Shown here piece after piece: positions 45,019 through 53,515 of a stretch of DNA of 64,000 nucleotides. Position 1 is the first letter of the stretch. Every line of letters begins with the position of its first letter. The position numbers and the translations under genes were made by a program. The notes below the pieces were generated by a model. That model had not been told where the DNA came from. It worked only from the letters and a program-made list of their open reading frames with translations, and did not search any database. The stretch comes from Methanocorpusculum petauri (GTDB lineage Archaea > Halobacteriota > Methanomicrobia > Methanomicrobiales > Methanocorpusculaceae). Where the stretch lies: positions 1-64,000 of the forward strand of contig NZ_JAPTGB010000011.1 of assembly GCF_026891975.1 (NCBI RefSeq), written 5' to 3'.

Positions 45019-45681
45019 ATGAAGATTACTAATGCAACAAAAACACTGTTGTTCGAACAAGAGAAGTTCTTCCAAAAAGAGTCCTTCAGCGGACGGCTTC
45101 TCTTGCCGGCATTCCTGACCCTTCTCTATGCCTGTGTTGCTGCAGCGTTCACTTCCGTCAGCTCTGCCGTGATTATTCTGATTGCCTGGATCGTGATCGC
45201 CGCAGTATTTTACCTGTCCGTCAGAGGGATCGGTCATGCCGCATGTACTTACCTCCCAATTCTTGCAGCCACCGGATATGCTTCGGTCCCGCTACTGATT
45301 GGAACCCTCATTACCGGCATAATCAGCACAACAGTCGGCGGATTTTCCACAATTCTCACCGCATTGATGAGTACTGCTGTCCTTCTCTGGTGTATCCCCA
45401 TCTGGGTCTATGCAGTTGGTGCAGTAACCGATCTTTCATCAAAAGCTGTACTGCATATACTGATCGTTCCGATTCTGCTGATCCTCGCAGTTGAACTATG
45501 GAGTACCTTTGCAACCGGATCATCGCTCGTATCCGGAATTTCCGGCACCAACGGAGGAATAGGAGGAGTATCTGCTGCAACCGAACCGGGAAGCAGTACG
45601 GGACCGGGAGGCGGCATGTCAGTTTCCATGAGCGTTTCCGGAGGCGGACCGGGCATGGGAGGCGGAGGCGGTCCAAGATAA
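45019..45681 (+). CDS. Yip1-domain membrane protein, Gly-rich tail
   Basis: 220 aa. Paralogue of the preceding gene, with the same opening (TLLFEQEKFFQKESFSG), about five membrane helices and GYASVPLLIGTLITG. The last 40 residues are a Gly/Ser/Met-rich tail (GGGMSVSMSVSGGGPGMGGG) that looks exposed and flexible. The pair may have arisen by tandem duplication; the first copy ends in a shorter Met/Gly tail. Confidence 0.75.
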   Translation: MKITNATKTLLFEQEKFFQKESFSGRLLLPAFLTLLYACVAAAFTSVSSAVIILIAWIVIAAVFYLSVRGIGHAACTYLPILAATGYASVPLLIGTLITGIISTTVGGFSTILTALMSTAVLLWCIPIWVYAVGAVTDLSSKAVLHILIVPILLILAVELWSTFATGSSLVSGISGTNGGIGGVSAATEPGSSTGPGGGMSVSMSVSGGGPGMGGGGGPR

Positions 45682-45700
45682 TTCTATTTTTCAAAAAAAA

Positions 45701-46393
45701 TTAGAAATACTGATTTGCTTTCCGTTTTAGCCGCCAGTACCGGTATCCTACCGCACAGAAAAGAATGAACCACAGACCCATACAGATCACGAAGTACTTT
45801 TCATAACTTGCAGGATAAAACCGCATCTGAATCTCTTGCCTGTCCGTCCAGACAACAACCGTTTCATACTGTGTTCCATCCGCGATAATTCCCAGATTGT
45901 GCAGCTGTACTCTGTCCTTTTTAAGATTGTACGTCACACCCCCGTTACTGACAGGACCAAGAAGTACATTGTTTGTGTGAAAGCCTGCCGGAAGAAACAC
46001 CGTGGTATTGAACGGTGAGAGATACTGCGCATACATCAGATAGCCGTCAAGCGGAGCGTCGTATACAAGTGTATAGTTTCCTTCCGGAAACGCGATCTGC
46101 GTGGAACTCTTTTTTGTTGTGTTTACGACTGTTCCGTTCTCCGCCGTAAGCGTAAGGTTGGTCACCTTTAATTCCGCACCCTCACCGATAACTCCGGGGG
46201 AGATCAGCAGATAGCCGCTCTGGTTTACCAGAGTGATCTCTGCCGAAAAGGATGTCCCGTTCTCCGCAATATAATACGTCGCCGTGTTCGCGGATGCAGG
46301 GACGATCAGCAGTATGCCTATCAGCAGTACTGCAGTTACAGCACGGAGAGCAGTGCCTCGATGGTCGGGTCGATCTCGATTGGCGGAGCGCAT
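45701..46393 (-). CDS. Secreted, C-terminally anchored protein (DUF5803-like)
   Basis: 230 aa. A signal-peptide-like helix (AVTAVLLIGILLIVPASA) is at about 18-35; the central 150 residues are beta-rich with many N-x-S/T sequons; a C-terminal helix (YFVICMGLWFILFCAVGYRYW) is followed by a basic tail, giving an outside-facing membrane-anchored protein. The family name is a tentative pattern match. The ATG at 46393 overlaps the thrC end by 58 bp; a shorter non-ATG start within the overlap cannot be excluded. Confidence 0.65.
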   Translation of the reverse strand: MRSANRDRPDHRGTALRAVTAVLLIGILLIVPASANTATYYIAENGTSFSAEITLVNQSGYLLISPGVIGEGAELKVTNLTLTAENGTVVNTTKKSSTQIAFPEGNYTLVYDAPLDGYLMYAQYLSPFNTTVFLPAGFHTNNVLLGPVSNGGVTYNLKKDRVQLHNLGIIADGTQYETVVVWTDRQEIQMRFYPASYEKYFVICMGLWFILFCAVGYRYWRLKRKANQYF

Positions 46394-47535
46394 TGCTTAA
46401 TCACCGTCTCCGGATCCTTCAAGAGGTGGCCGGTAACCACACAGACAATCTTCTCCTTTGGATCCAGCATGCCCTGCTCAGCAAGCTTGCGGATGCCGGC
46501 AACCGATGCGGCGGACGCCGGCTCAACGCCGATACCCTCATAACGGGCAAGATCGCGCTGCATAGCAAGAATTTCCTCGTCTGTCACAAACTCTGCGCAT
46601 CCCTTTGTTTCGCGGATTGCGCGAAGCGCCTTCTCCGCATTGACCGGTGCACCGATACGGATGGCGGATGCAACCGTCTCCGGGTTCTGCTCAACCACAA
46701 CTTCCGGCAGGTTGCCCTTGATTGCGTTGACAACAGGCATTGCACCCTCTGCCTGAATTGCCGTCATCATCGGCAGCGTGTCAATGTAGCCGACATCGCG
46801 CCACTCACACAGACCTTTGTACACCGCAGAGATGTTACCGGCATTCCCGACCGGCAGAACAATTCTGTCCGGAACGCAGCCGAGCTGATCAACCGCTTCA
46901 AAACCGATGGTTTTCTGACCTTCAAGCCGGTACGGGTTGATGGAGTTTAAGAGATAAATTCCGTGACTGACACAAAGTTCATGCACCATCTCAAGAGCAC
47001 GGTCGAAGTTTCCGCGAATCGAGATGACCTTTGCACCATGCATGAGTGCCTGCGCAACTTTGCCAAGCGCAACGTGACCGGCGGGAAGCAGGACAACCGC
47101 CGGCATTCCTGCCTTTGCTGCATACACTGCCATCGAAGCTGAGGTATTACCGGTGGAGGCACAGGCAACAATATTCTTGCCGAGCTGCTTTGCCATCGAA
47201 ACACCGAGCGTCATGCCGCGATCCTTAAAGGAACCGGACGGGTTCATACCCTCGTGCTTTGCATACAGATTCGGCAAACCGAGCTCCTCACCGATCTTTT
47301 TCAGATGATAGAGAGGGGTTCCGCCCTCCTGCAGGGTAACAGGTTCAATTCTGACCGGCAGGAACTCCTTGTATCTCCAGACGGAGATCGGGCGTTTCTG
47401 GAGTTCTTCGTGGCTGACGGTGATCTCATCGAGATCATATTTAACGGCCAGGAGATGGCCGCATTTCTCACAGTTGTATACAATTGCGTCCGGAGGATAC
47501 TCCGCACCGCAGTGGACACAGACGAGACGATACAT
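46336..47535 (-). CDS. thrC: Threonine synthase
   Basis: 399 aa. It converts O-phosphohomoserine to threonine using pyridoxal phosphate. The N-terminus has a zinc-ribbon-like pair, CVHCGAEYP and CEKCGHLL, as in class I archaeal enzymes; the PLP Lys is in NPSGSFKDRGMT near residue 107, and the phosphate-binding loop is LPVGNAGNI. The 3' end is overlapped by the secreted-protein gene. Confidence 0.95.
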   Translation of the reverse strand: MYRLVCVHCGAEYPPDAIVYNCEKCGHLLAVKYDLDEITVSHEELQKRPISVWRYKEFLPVRIEPVTLQEGGTPLYHLKKIGEELGLPNLYAKHEGMNPSGSFKDRGMTLGVSMAKQLGKNIVACASTGNTSASMAVYAAKAGMPAVVLLPAGHVALGKVAQALMHGAKVISIRGNFDRALEMVHELCVSHGIYLLNSINPYRLEGQKTIGFEAVDQLGCVPDRIVLPVGNAGNISAVYKGLCEWRDVGYIDTLPMMTAIQAEGAMPVVNAIKGNLPEVVVEQNPETVASAIRIGAPVNAEKALRAIRETKGCAEFVTDEEILAMQRDLARYEGIGVEPASAASVAGIRKLAEQGMLDPKEKIVCVVTGHLLKDPETVIKQCAPPIEIDPTIEALLSVL

Positions 47536-47568
47536 GGTTTATGTATTTGGTGTTGAAACCTTAGAATG

Positions 47569-48327
47569 TTATTCCCATACGACTTTTTTCGCAGGTACTC
47601 CGGAGATTTTCAGAAACACAATCCAGAGAGCCGCGGGCACAAGGAATGCCGCCCACTTCGCATACCCGGCAGGAATTTTTCCTGTGAAAAATCCGAGAAA
47701 CACCACAACGGCAACAACCGCGAGGGCAACCGCAAACATCTTTGGTCTGAGATCGGATCCATCCCCGACGACAGTTCCGCGGACTCTGCGGAACCGGAAC
47801 GGATAGAGATAGTGGATGCCGGAGTTGTCGCAGGTGTCCTCCAGAAGATGGAGGAAGCACCCGAGCAGAAACGCGGCACCGAAGATCCAGATGAGAATAT
47901 TGTCCCGCAGAAATTCCAGATGCGGAATAAACGAAAGCGCGTAGCAGAAGAGCCACAGCCAGAGGGTCAGCAGTGCCGACATACAGACGATGCCGATCGG
48001 CGAGTGCGGCAGTTCGCGGTGTCCCTGTTTCGGGAGAATTTTCTGACCGAAGATGCCGACAAAGATGATCGAGAGCGGTTTGTAGCAGAAGAGGTAGAGG
48101 AAGTAGCCAATTACCGGCGTCAGGAAAAACTTCCGGCCTTTTGCGCCGGGAATGGCCGAGTGGAAGATTGCAGAACCGCGGCCTTTGTCCACATCCGGTG
48201 CAATCGAGCCAAAGAAGATGCCGAGCAGAATCACAATTGACCATGACCAGTGGATGAGGCCTGCGACCGGGGCGAGGATGACAAGACCGGTCAGGAGGCT
48301 GAGCAGTATATGGGTTGAGCCTTTCAC
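47569..48327 (-). CDS. YdjM-like membrane-bound metal-dependent hydrolase (DUF457)
   Basis: 252 aa. His/Asp residues typical of the LexA-binding/YdjM family are seen in KGSTHILLSL, GSIAPDVDKGRGS, HRELPHSPIGI and CFLHLLEDTCDNSGIHYLYP, embedded among about six hydrophobic helices. It is predicted to be a membrane metalloenzyme; its substrate is unknown. The start is GTG at 48327. Its stop is 33 bp from the divergent thrC start. Confidence 0.8.
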   Translation of the reverse strand: MKGSTHILLSLLTGLVILAPVAGLIHWSWSIVILLGIFFGSIAPDVDKGRGSAIFHSAIPGAKGRKFFLTPVIGYFLYLFCYKPLSIIFVGIFGQKILPKQGHRELPHSPIGIVCMSALLTLWLWLFCYALSFIPHLEFLRDNILIWIFGAAFLLGCFLHLLEDTCDNSGIHYLYPFRFRRVRGTVVGDGSDLRPKMFAVALAVVAVVVFLGFFTGKIPAGYAKWAAFLVPAALWIVFLKISGVPAKKVVWE

Positions 48328-48397
48328 GAATACGTATTGACGTGGTCGGAAAAATAATCAACGGTTATCTGTTCCAAAAGAGAAATACCATACTAAC

Positions 48398-49417
48398 ATG
48401 ACTGCGAAAAAGTCAGGACGTTCCGGCGGACGGCGCCGGAAAAAGTCACAGAAGATGCAGAAACAGATTGTGGGAATCCTTGTGGTGATCGTTGCTGCCG
48501 CATGTGTTCTGATCTTCGGCGGCGGCGTTCCGGGATCCGTCCCGGAACTTGCACCGCTGATCACGGATGAACATGCGTTTGCGATGCATGCAATAGATGT
48601 GGGGCAGGCGGATGCAATCCTGCTTTCCAAGGACAACACATATGCATTAATCGATGCGGGCGAGACGATGTCCCCCTCAGAACGCGAGGCGCGGGAGAAA
48701 CTGTTTGCCTATCTTGATTCTCTCGGAGTGAAACGGCTTGAGTTCCTGCTGCTGACGCATCAGGATTATGATCACATCGGCAATGCTCTTGATGTGCTGA
48801 AACGATACGAGGTCGGCACCGTCTATGACAATGGTGTGACTCACACTTCGGCAACCTACGAGAAACTGATGCAGTACATTTTCGATGAAAATATTTCCTA
48901 CCGTGTCGTCTCGGCAGGAGATACCATTCCCTCTCCGTGGAACGACGTTACGCTGAGCGTTCTCTCGCCGCAGAAGGATCTGATTCTGTCGGGATCGAAA
49001 CCGGACATCAATGAAAACTCTGTGGTGATGAAGGCGACTTACCGGAATGTGTCGTACCTTCTGACCGGGGACGCAGAGAAGAAGGCTGAAGAGGCAATGC
49101 TTGCCGCAGGAGAAGATCTGAACGCAGATATTCTGAAGGTGGGGCACCATGGAAGTTCCACGTCATCAACGAAAACGTTCCTGAATGCGGTACGTCCTGC
49201 GGTGATTGTGATCAGTGTCGGGGAGGGAAATGAGTACGGCCACCCGCACAAGGAGCCTATGGAGCAGTTCGTGAAACTGACGAAACACATCTACCGGACG
49301 GATATGGACGGGGATGTGGTGGTGACAAACGACGGCGAGGTCTATTCGGTTGTGACACGCAAACCCCATGTGTATGAGAATGTGATTGTGCCGAACCAGC
49401 CCGCAACGGAGGCATAA
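48398..49417 (+). CDS. ComEC/Rec2-like metallo-beta-lactamase protein
   Basis: 339 aa. A very basic N-terminus (1-27) precedes one membrane helix (IVGILVVIVAAACVLIFGGG), so the hydrolase domain faces outward. The beta-lactamase part corresponds to the soluble C-terminal domain of ComEC: AIDVGQADAIL, the metal site LLTHQDYDHIGN, YLLTGDAEKKAE and KVGHHGSSTS. No ComEC channel domain is present. Such proteins are thought to be extracellular nucleases or phosphodiesterases. A DUF3006 gene overlaps its stop. Confidence 0.88.
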   Translation: MTAKKSGRSGGRRRKKSQKMQKQIVGILVVIVAAACVLIFGGGVPGSVPELAPLITDEHAFAMHAIDVGQADAILLSKDNTYALIDAGETMSPSEREAREKLFAYLDSLGVKRLEFLLLTHQDYDHIGNALDVLKRYEVGTVYDNGVTHTSATYEKLMQYIFDENISYRVVSAGDTIPSPWNDVTLSVLSPQKDLILSGSKPDINENSVVMKATYRNVSYLLTGDAEKKAEEAMLAAGEDLNADILKVGHHGSSTSSTKTFLNAVRPAVIVISVGEGNEYGHPHKEPMEQFVKLTKHIYRTDMDGDVVVTNDGEVYSVVTRKPHVYENVIVPNQPATEA

Positions 49418-49644
49418 TGGAAAAGCTGCTGGTAACGGTTGATTCTGTGGAGAGCGGGAAGGCGTCGCTTCTCCTCCGGATGCCGGAGGAGGAGCGGCCG
49501 CTTGCGGTTGTTCCGCTTTCGCTGCTGCCGAAGGATGTTTCAGCGGGAGATATTCTCTCCCTTTCTTTCCATCCAGAACCGGAACTGACGGAGGCCGCAC
49601 AAAAGCGGATGGCAGCGCTGCATGAAAAACTTCTGCGAAGGTAA
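49417..49644 (+). CDS. DUF3006-type small protein
   Basis: 75 aa. The start VTVDSVESGKASLLL and a central LPLxLLP-type segment (VVPLSLLPKDVSAGDIL) match DUF3006, a family that is usually encoded next to ComEC-like hydrolases. It overlaps the hydrolase stop by one base, so the proteins are probably made in equal amounts. Its role is unknown. Confidence 0.8.
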   Translation: MEKLLVTVDSVESGKASLLLRMPEEERPLAVVPLSLLPKDVSAGDILSLSFHPEPELTEAAQKRMAALHEKLLRR

Positions 49645-49648
49645 CCGG

Positions 49649-50593
49649 ATGCAGCCGGCTCACGCATGGGATGATCCGCGACTGAACGAGGAGGCACGGG
49701 CATTTCTCAGAACACGGGAGGAAGATCTCGGCGACCGGTGGGCAAAAATTGTGCGGGACGCGGCCTCTGGCAACTCAGCAGAACTGCAGCGCGTCCGGAA
49801 CGGACGGGCGACAGATACTCCCGTTCCGGAAGGTGTGGTTGTGGTGGAAGCAGATGCGGCAGGTGTTCCCGTGCGGCTGTATGTTCCCGCATCCGCTGCA
49901 TCGTCCAAAAAGATCGTTCTCTATTTTCACGGAGGAGGCTGGGTTATCGGCAGTGTACAGAGCTGTTCGCGGTTCTGCGGGGAACTTGCCCGCACGGCAG
50001 ATGTGATTGTGGCGGCGGCTGAGTACCGGCTTGCCCCGGAATTTCCCTATCCTGCGGCAGTCGAAGACTGCCAAAGAGTATTTTTGTGGATGCAGGAGAA
50101 TGCAGGACATTATGGAGGGGATGCGACGCAGATCTATGCCGGAGGAGACAGTGCAGGAGGGAATCTTGCGGTTGTGCTGGGACTCCAGCAGCAGCTTCAC
50201 GGACTGCTGCTGTTCTATCCGGTGGTAACACTGTTGCCCGAAGAATACGGAGAATCGTGGAATGAATTTGCCCGCGGCTATGCACTGGACGCGGATCTGA
50301 TGGAGGCATTTGCTGAGGCGTACGTTCCGGATGCCCGGCGGAGTGAGGTGTTTGTGTCACCGCTTTCACGTGCGGATCTTTCCCGGCTGCCGCGAACACT
50401 CTGTATCACGGCGGAGTGTGATATTCTGCGGGATCAGGGGAAAGTGTTCTGTGCCCGACTTCGTGAAGCGGGTGTGCCTGTTACGGAACGGTGCTTTGCC
50501 GGGGCCGTGCATCTGTTTGTGACAGTTGAGGGGATGGATGGGGACTTTTGGCGGGTGGTTGAGATGTGCAAAATGTTTCTTGAAAAAGAGTGA
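49649..50593 (+). CDS. Alpha/beta hydrolase, hormone-sensitive-lipase type
   Basis: 314 aa. The oxyanion motif HGGGW is near residue 100, the nucleophile elbow GGDSAGGN near 166, with Asp in ITAECDILRDQG and His in AGAVHLFV completing the triad. This is the HSL (family IV) esterase group. The ATG at 49649 follows the DUF3006 stop by 4 bp and was preferred to an open frame from 49622. The physiological ester is unknown. Confidence 0.88.
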   Translation: MQPAHAWDDPRLNEEARAFLRTREEDLGDRWAKIVRDAASGNSAELQRVRNGRATDTPVPEGVVVVEADAAGVPVRLYVPASAASSKKIVLYFHGGGWVIGSVQSCSRFCGELARTADVIVAAAEYRLAPEFPYPAAVEDCQRVFLWMQENAGHYGGDATQIYAGGDSAGGNLAVVLGLQQQLHGLLLFYPVVTLLPEEYGESWNEFARGYALDADLMEAFAEAYVPDARRSEVFVSPLSRADLSRLPRTLCITAECDILRDQGKVFCARLREAGVPVTERCFAGAVHLFVTVEGMDGDFWRVVEMCKMFLEKE

Positions 50594-50596
50594 ACG

Positions 50597-50978
50597 TTAT
50601 TCCCGAAGATCACTATCTATTGATATGGACGTAAGCTGTCTGGAAAGACGGGGAACATCAGTCTGCAACATTTCCCAGACAAGCAGGAGACTTACATTAA
50701 AATATCCGTGAATCAGACGATTTCGGGTATCTGTTATTTTTTTACCATGGAATTTCCGGATACGTACACTTCCCGTCAGGTGAAAGATTCCTGGATGCTT
50801 CCCCCATGACTTCAAGACTTCGGATAATTGCACGCTGAAGAATAGGATCCTGAAGCAGTACTTCGTACGTGAGGTTTTTGGAGGCAGTCAGAAGAAAATT
50901 CACCTCATCACAGATATGCTGAAAGTAAATTGTGTCACTGCGCAGAGAGATGTCATGCTTCACACCAGACCACCTCAT
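50597..50978 (-). pseudogene. HepT-like HEPN toxin, frameshifted
   Basis: Two frames together make one DUF86/HEPN protein. The first (50978 to 50742) covers IYFQHICDEVNFLL through RSLEVMGEASRNL and ends YPEIPW-stop. The second resumes KKITDTRNRLIHGYFNVSL, carrying the RNase motif RNRLIH, and ends LTSISIDSDLRE. The break is at TGG-TAAAAAAATAAC near 50744, next to an A7 run, where one extra base causes the stop. The gene overlaps the nucleotidyltransferase gene by 26 bp, as in intact HEPN/MNT pairs; a GTG at 50963 is an alternative start. The toxin should be inactive unless a frameshift restores it. Confidence 0.75.
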
Positions 50979-51273
50979 TCATGACAAACGGCCGGATATA
51001 GGGGCTGAGACCATCATCAGGGATCAGATCAACTTTTCGTCCAAATAATGATTCCAGATAGTCGGCAAGCTCCAGATATCTGTCCAGTGAAACTTTCCCA
51101 GGACAAAAGGTGAATACTACATCAACATCACTGCCATCCTGATCCTCACCACGAACGGTAGATCCAAAGACACCGATTTTATCCACACCAAATTTTTCGT
51201 GTAAATACGAATATTTCAAACGAATGAGTGCAAGATATTCATTTCGCCGGCTACCTGACTGTATATCGGACAT
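50953..51273 (-). CDS. MNT-type nucleotidyltransferase (antitoxin of HEPN/MNT pair)
   Basis: 106 aa. The minimal nucleotidyltransferase motif is complete: VFGSTVRGEDQDGSDVDVVF, that is GSx10DxD. In type VII toxin-antitoxin systems the MNT protein AMPylates a Tyr near the HEPN RNase motif and so silences the toxin. Here the partner gene directly downstream is frameshifted, so the antitoxin may be a leftover, or it may act on another HEPN protein. Confidence 0.88.
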   Translation of the reverse strand: MSDIQSGSRRNEYLALIRLKYSYLHEKFGVDKIGVFGSTVRGEDQDGSDVDVVFTFCPGKVSLDRYLELADYLESLFGRKVDLIPDDGLSPYIRPFVMNEVVWCEA

Positions 51274-51328
51274 GGGATATCTCCTTACACAAAATTAGGG
51301 ATGTTCAAGATGATGAACGTTTGGATGA

Positions 51329-52801
51329 TCATAACCAGCGCGGCCAGGGAAGCCCGAACTGTTTTGCAAGACCCGCGATTTCGTCGTGAATTCCTTTGTC
51401 AAGTTTGAAGAGGACAACAAAGTAGATGACTGCCCCGACGGCGACGGGGATGAGGACAAGGAAGACGTTTGTCAGCGGAATAAGCTGTTTATAGATGAAA
51501 ATGAACGCTGCCATAAGTACCGCACTGAAGACGATGTGGGATGCGGCATGAAGATCGCAGCGGACGTCGATATAGTGTTTGAGGTAGTGTCTGAGGAGGA
51601 CCGCATTGAGCGTGATGCTGACAAGCGAGGCAACCGCTGCCCCTTCGATGCCGATGACGGGAATCAGAAGAACATTGAGGACAACGTTGAGGACGGCTGC
51701 CGAGCCGCTTGCATAGAAGGACTGGCGGGCGTGGTCGATGGCGCTGAGGGTTGTTCCAAGAAACACCATGAAAACGTTAACGATCTGCAGCAGAAGCAGA
51801 ATGGCGCAGGCCGTCCCTCCGACAGCGAAGTCTGCTCCGTAGAAGAAGTAGAGCAGACGCTCAGAGAGCAGGATGCCGCCGGCGGCGGTCGGGACGGCGA
51901 GCAGAAGCCCGTAGGTGATGCTTCGTGTCAGGATGCCCGGTATCTGGGTAAGATCGCCTTTGGCGCTCCAGTTGCTGAACTTCGGGGTGAGTGTTCCGGC
52001 AATTGCGGCGGTGATGAACGTTCCCGCGGTGGTAAGCTGCAGCGCTACGCGGTAGACACCGACATCCCCGTTTTCCATGAAGTAGCCGATGAAGATGGTG
52101 TCGGCATAGGAGAAGATAAGAGAGCCGCTGCCAATGAGGAAGATCCAGAGCGAGTAGGTGATGAGACTTTTGAGGTGGCGGGTGGTGAACCGTGCGGGCC
52201 GGAAGGTGAAGTATTTGAGGCAGAAGATGCCGGAGATGATGATTGCGATGATGAAGCCGCCGAATAGTCCCGCCACCGAGTAGCCGAGGAGGACGGCTAT
52301 GATCTGAATGAGGATGCGGACAAATTCGTTGACACCGGTCGCGAGGTTTCTGATGCCGACATGGCCGAGACCGTATACTCCCATGGTGATGGTGCCGCCA
52401 AAGAATGCAGCGGCGAGGGCTGCGATGATCCAGGGGACGAGTTCGTACTCTTTGAGATCAACGAAGTACGGGCTGACCGCAAGAAGAATCAACGTGGAGA
52501 CGATGATTAAGAGGAACCGTAGTGTTGCGTACGCGGTGAGGTACTCGTTCTGATCGTTTCCCTCGGAGATACGCTTGACGGCTGCCCCGCCGAATCCGGC
52601 ATCGCCGATCATGTTGAAGACGCCGTAGTAGGCGAGGAAGAGGTAGTAGACGCCCATCAGGTCTTTGCCGAGGATGTGGGAGAAGAGCATGGTGGAGGCG
52701 AAACCGAAAAGGGTGACGGCGATGGTTACGCCGAGCTGGATCATGCTCTGGCGCTGAATGGGTGGTATGCCTGAGATGCGGTTGACGATGTGTGAGGGCA
52801 T
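51329..52801 (-). CDS. Polysaccharide/oligosaccharide flippase (Wzx-type)
   Basis: 490 aa with about 14 hydrophobic helices. The N-terminus (RQSMIQLGVTIAVTLFGFA) and GDAGFGGAAVKRISEG in the second loop match the polysaccharide-export (RfbX/Wzx) branch of the MOP superfamily. It would move lipid-linked glycans across the membrane, fitting the sugar-nucleotide genes at 54-64 kb and AglJ at 23.5 kb. No other glycan gene is directly adjacent. Confidence 0.9.
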   Translation of the reverse strand: MPSHIVNRISGIPPIQRQSMIQLGVTIAVTLFGFASTMLFSHILGKDLMGVYYLFLAYYGVFNMIGDAGFGGAAVKRISEGNDQNEYLTAYATLRFLLIIVSTLILLAVSPYFVDLKEYELVPWIIAALAAAFFGGTITMGVYGLGHVGIRNLATGVNEFVRILIQIIAVLLGYSVAGLFGGFIIAIIISGIFCLKYFTFRPARFTTRHLKSLITYSLWIFLIGSGSLIFSYADTIFIGYFMENGDVGVYRVALQLTTAGTFITAAIAGTLTPKFSNWSAKGDLTQIPGILTRSITYGLLLAVPTAAGGILLSERLLYFFYGADFAVGGTACAILLLLQIVNVFMVFLGTTLSAIDHARQSFYASGSAAVLNVVLNVLLIPVIGIEGAAVASLVSITLNAVLLRHYLKHYIDVRCDLHAASHIVFSAVLMAAFIFIYKQLIPLTNVFLVLIPVAVGAVIYFVVLFKLDKGIHDEIAGLAKQFGLPWPRWL

Positions 52802-52861
52802 CTTTGTTGCGGATTAGTGTTGGTGTTAGGGAGTTAAGAAGGAGACGGGGGAGATCACAGA

Positions 52862-53266
52862 TTATGGTTTTTCCTGTGTGATGACGACCCATTTCCCATT
52901 TTTGTCGATGGATTTGATCTGTGCTCCGGGATCGTCGACAAGCTGCATCCAGTCGGCGAAGAGCTGACTGCCTTTTTCGCCGAACTCTTCTTCGAGGTTC
53001 TGGGCCATCCATTCCATGTAGAGGGTGCGCTTGCTTTCTTTGAGGCTTGCACCGCATTCGTTGCAGTATTTTGCGGTGGAGATGTTGATGGTACCGCAGG
53101 CAGGACAGACGTTGAGGAGGCTGATCCGGTAGGATACTGCTTTGCGGATCCATTCCTGTGTGGTCATGCCTTCGAGTTTTGCGGCGGTTTCAATCTGGGT
53201 TTTGAGGGTTTTCGGAAGACGGAGAAGGATCTGGTCGTCATTTTTTTCTGCGGTTTCGGTATCCAT
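52862..53266 (-). CDS. RHH-like protein with zinc ribbon
   Basis: 134 aa from the ATG at 53266; GTG codons at 53287 and 53284 could add 7 residues. Residues about 10-45 (ILLRLPKTLKTQIETAAKLE then TTQEWIRKAV) look like a ribbon-helix-helix DNA-binding unit; a zinc ribbon follows (CPACGTINISTAKYCNECG). The C-terminal 60 residues are helical and acidic. It may be a transcription factor. Several GATATA-type motifs cover its promoter (53270-53325) and could be its operator (inference). Confidence 0.7.
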   Translation of the reverse strand: MDTETAEKNDDQILLRLPKTLKTQIETAAKLEGMTTQEWIRKAVSYRISLLNVCPACGTINISTAKYCNECGASLKESKRTLYMEWMAQNLEEEFGEKGSQLFADWMQLVDDPGAQIKSIDKNGKWVVITQEKP

Positions 53267-53267
53267 G

Positions 53268-53325
53268 GAGAGATATATTTTCACCACATTAGATATATCT
53301 TTCCATCAAAGATATACAAGATATT
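53268..53325. promoter_or_regulatory. Clustered AGATATA motifs over the RHH gene promoter
   Basis: AGATATA or its complement occurs at least four times in 58 bp: AGAGATATATTTT, TTAGATATATCTTT (AGATATATCT is a 10-bp palindrome) and AAAGATATACAAG. They span the expected promoter of the minus-strand RHH/zinc-ribbon gene and are candidates for autoregulation. Confidence 0.4.
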
Positions 53326-53440
53326 ATTTATAAAAATGAGATGAGTGGTTCTGAGGAGGGATAGTTTGATGTAGGTGTGTGCAAGAGATATCACCAGAGA
53401 TCGTTTTGGAAAAATATCCTCTACTACTACTACCTACTAT

Positions 53441-53464
53441 GTACTGTACTTATGAGTACAGTAC
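53441..53464. promoter_or_regulatory. GTACTGTACT palindrome, probable operator
   Basis: A perfect 10-bp inverted repeat, GTACTGTACT (53441-53450) and AGTACAGTAC (53455-53464), with a 4-base centre. It lies between divergent genes, 52 bp before the start at 53516, and each arm is itself built from GTAC/TGTA units. It could bind a dimeric regulator or form a hairpin in the leader of the 53516 gene. Confidence 0.5.
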
Positions 53465-53515
53465 AGTAAGATAAGAAGAGGAGTATCTTTTCAAAAAAAA
53501 GATGGAGATGTACGC

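Noticed and set aside
51386-52267. 293-aa frame on the plus strand opposite the flippase
   Set aside because: Asp/Glu/Gly-rich reverse shadow of a hydrophobic membrane protein; the flippase reading is clearly real.
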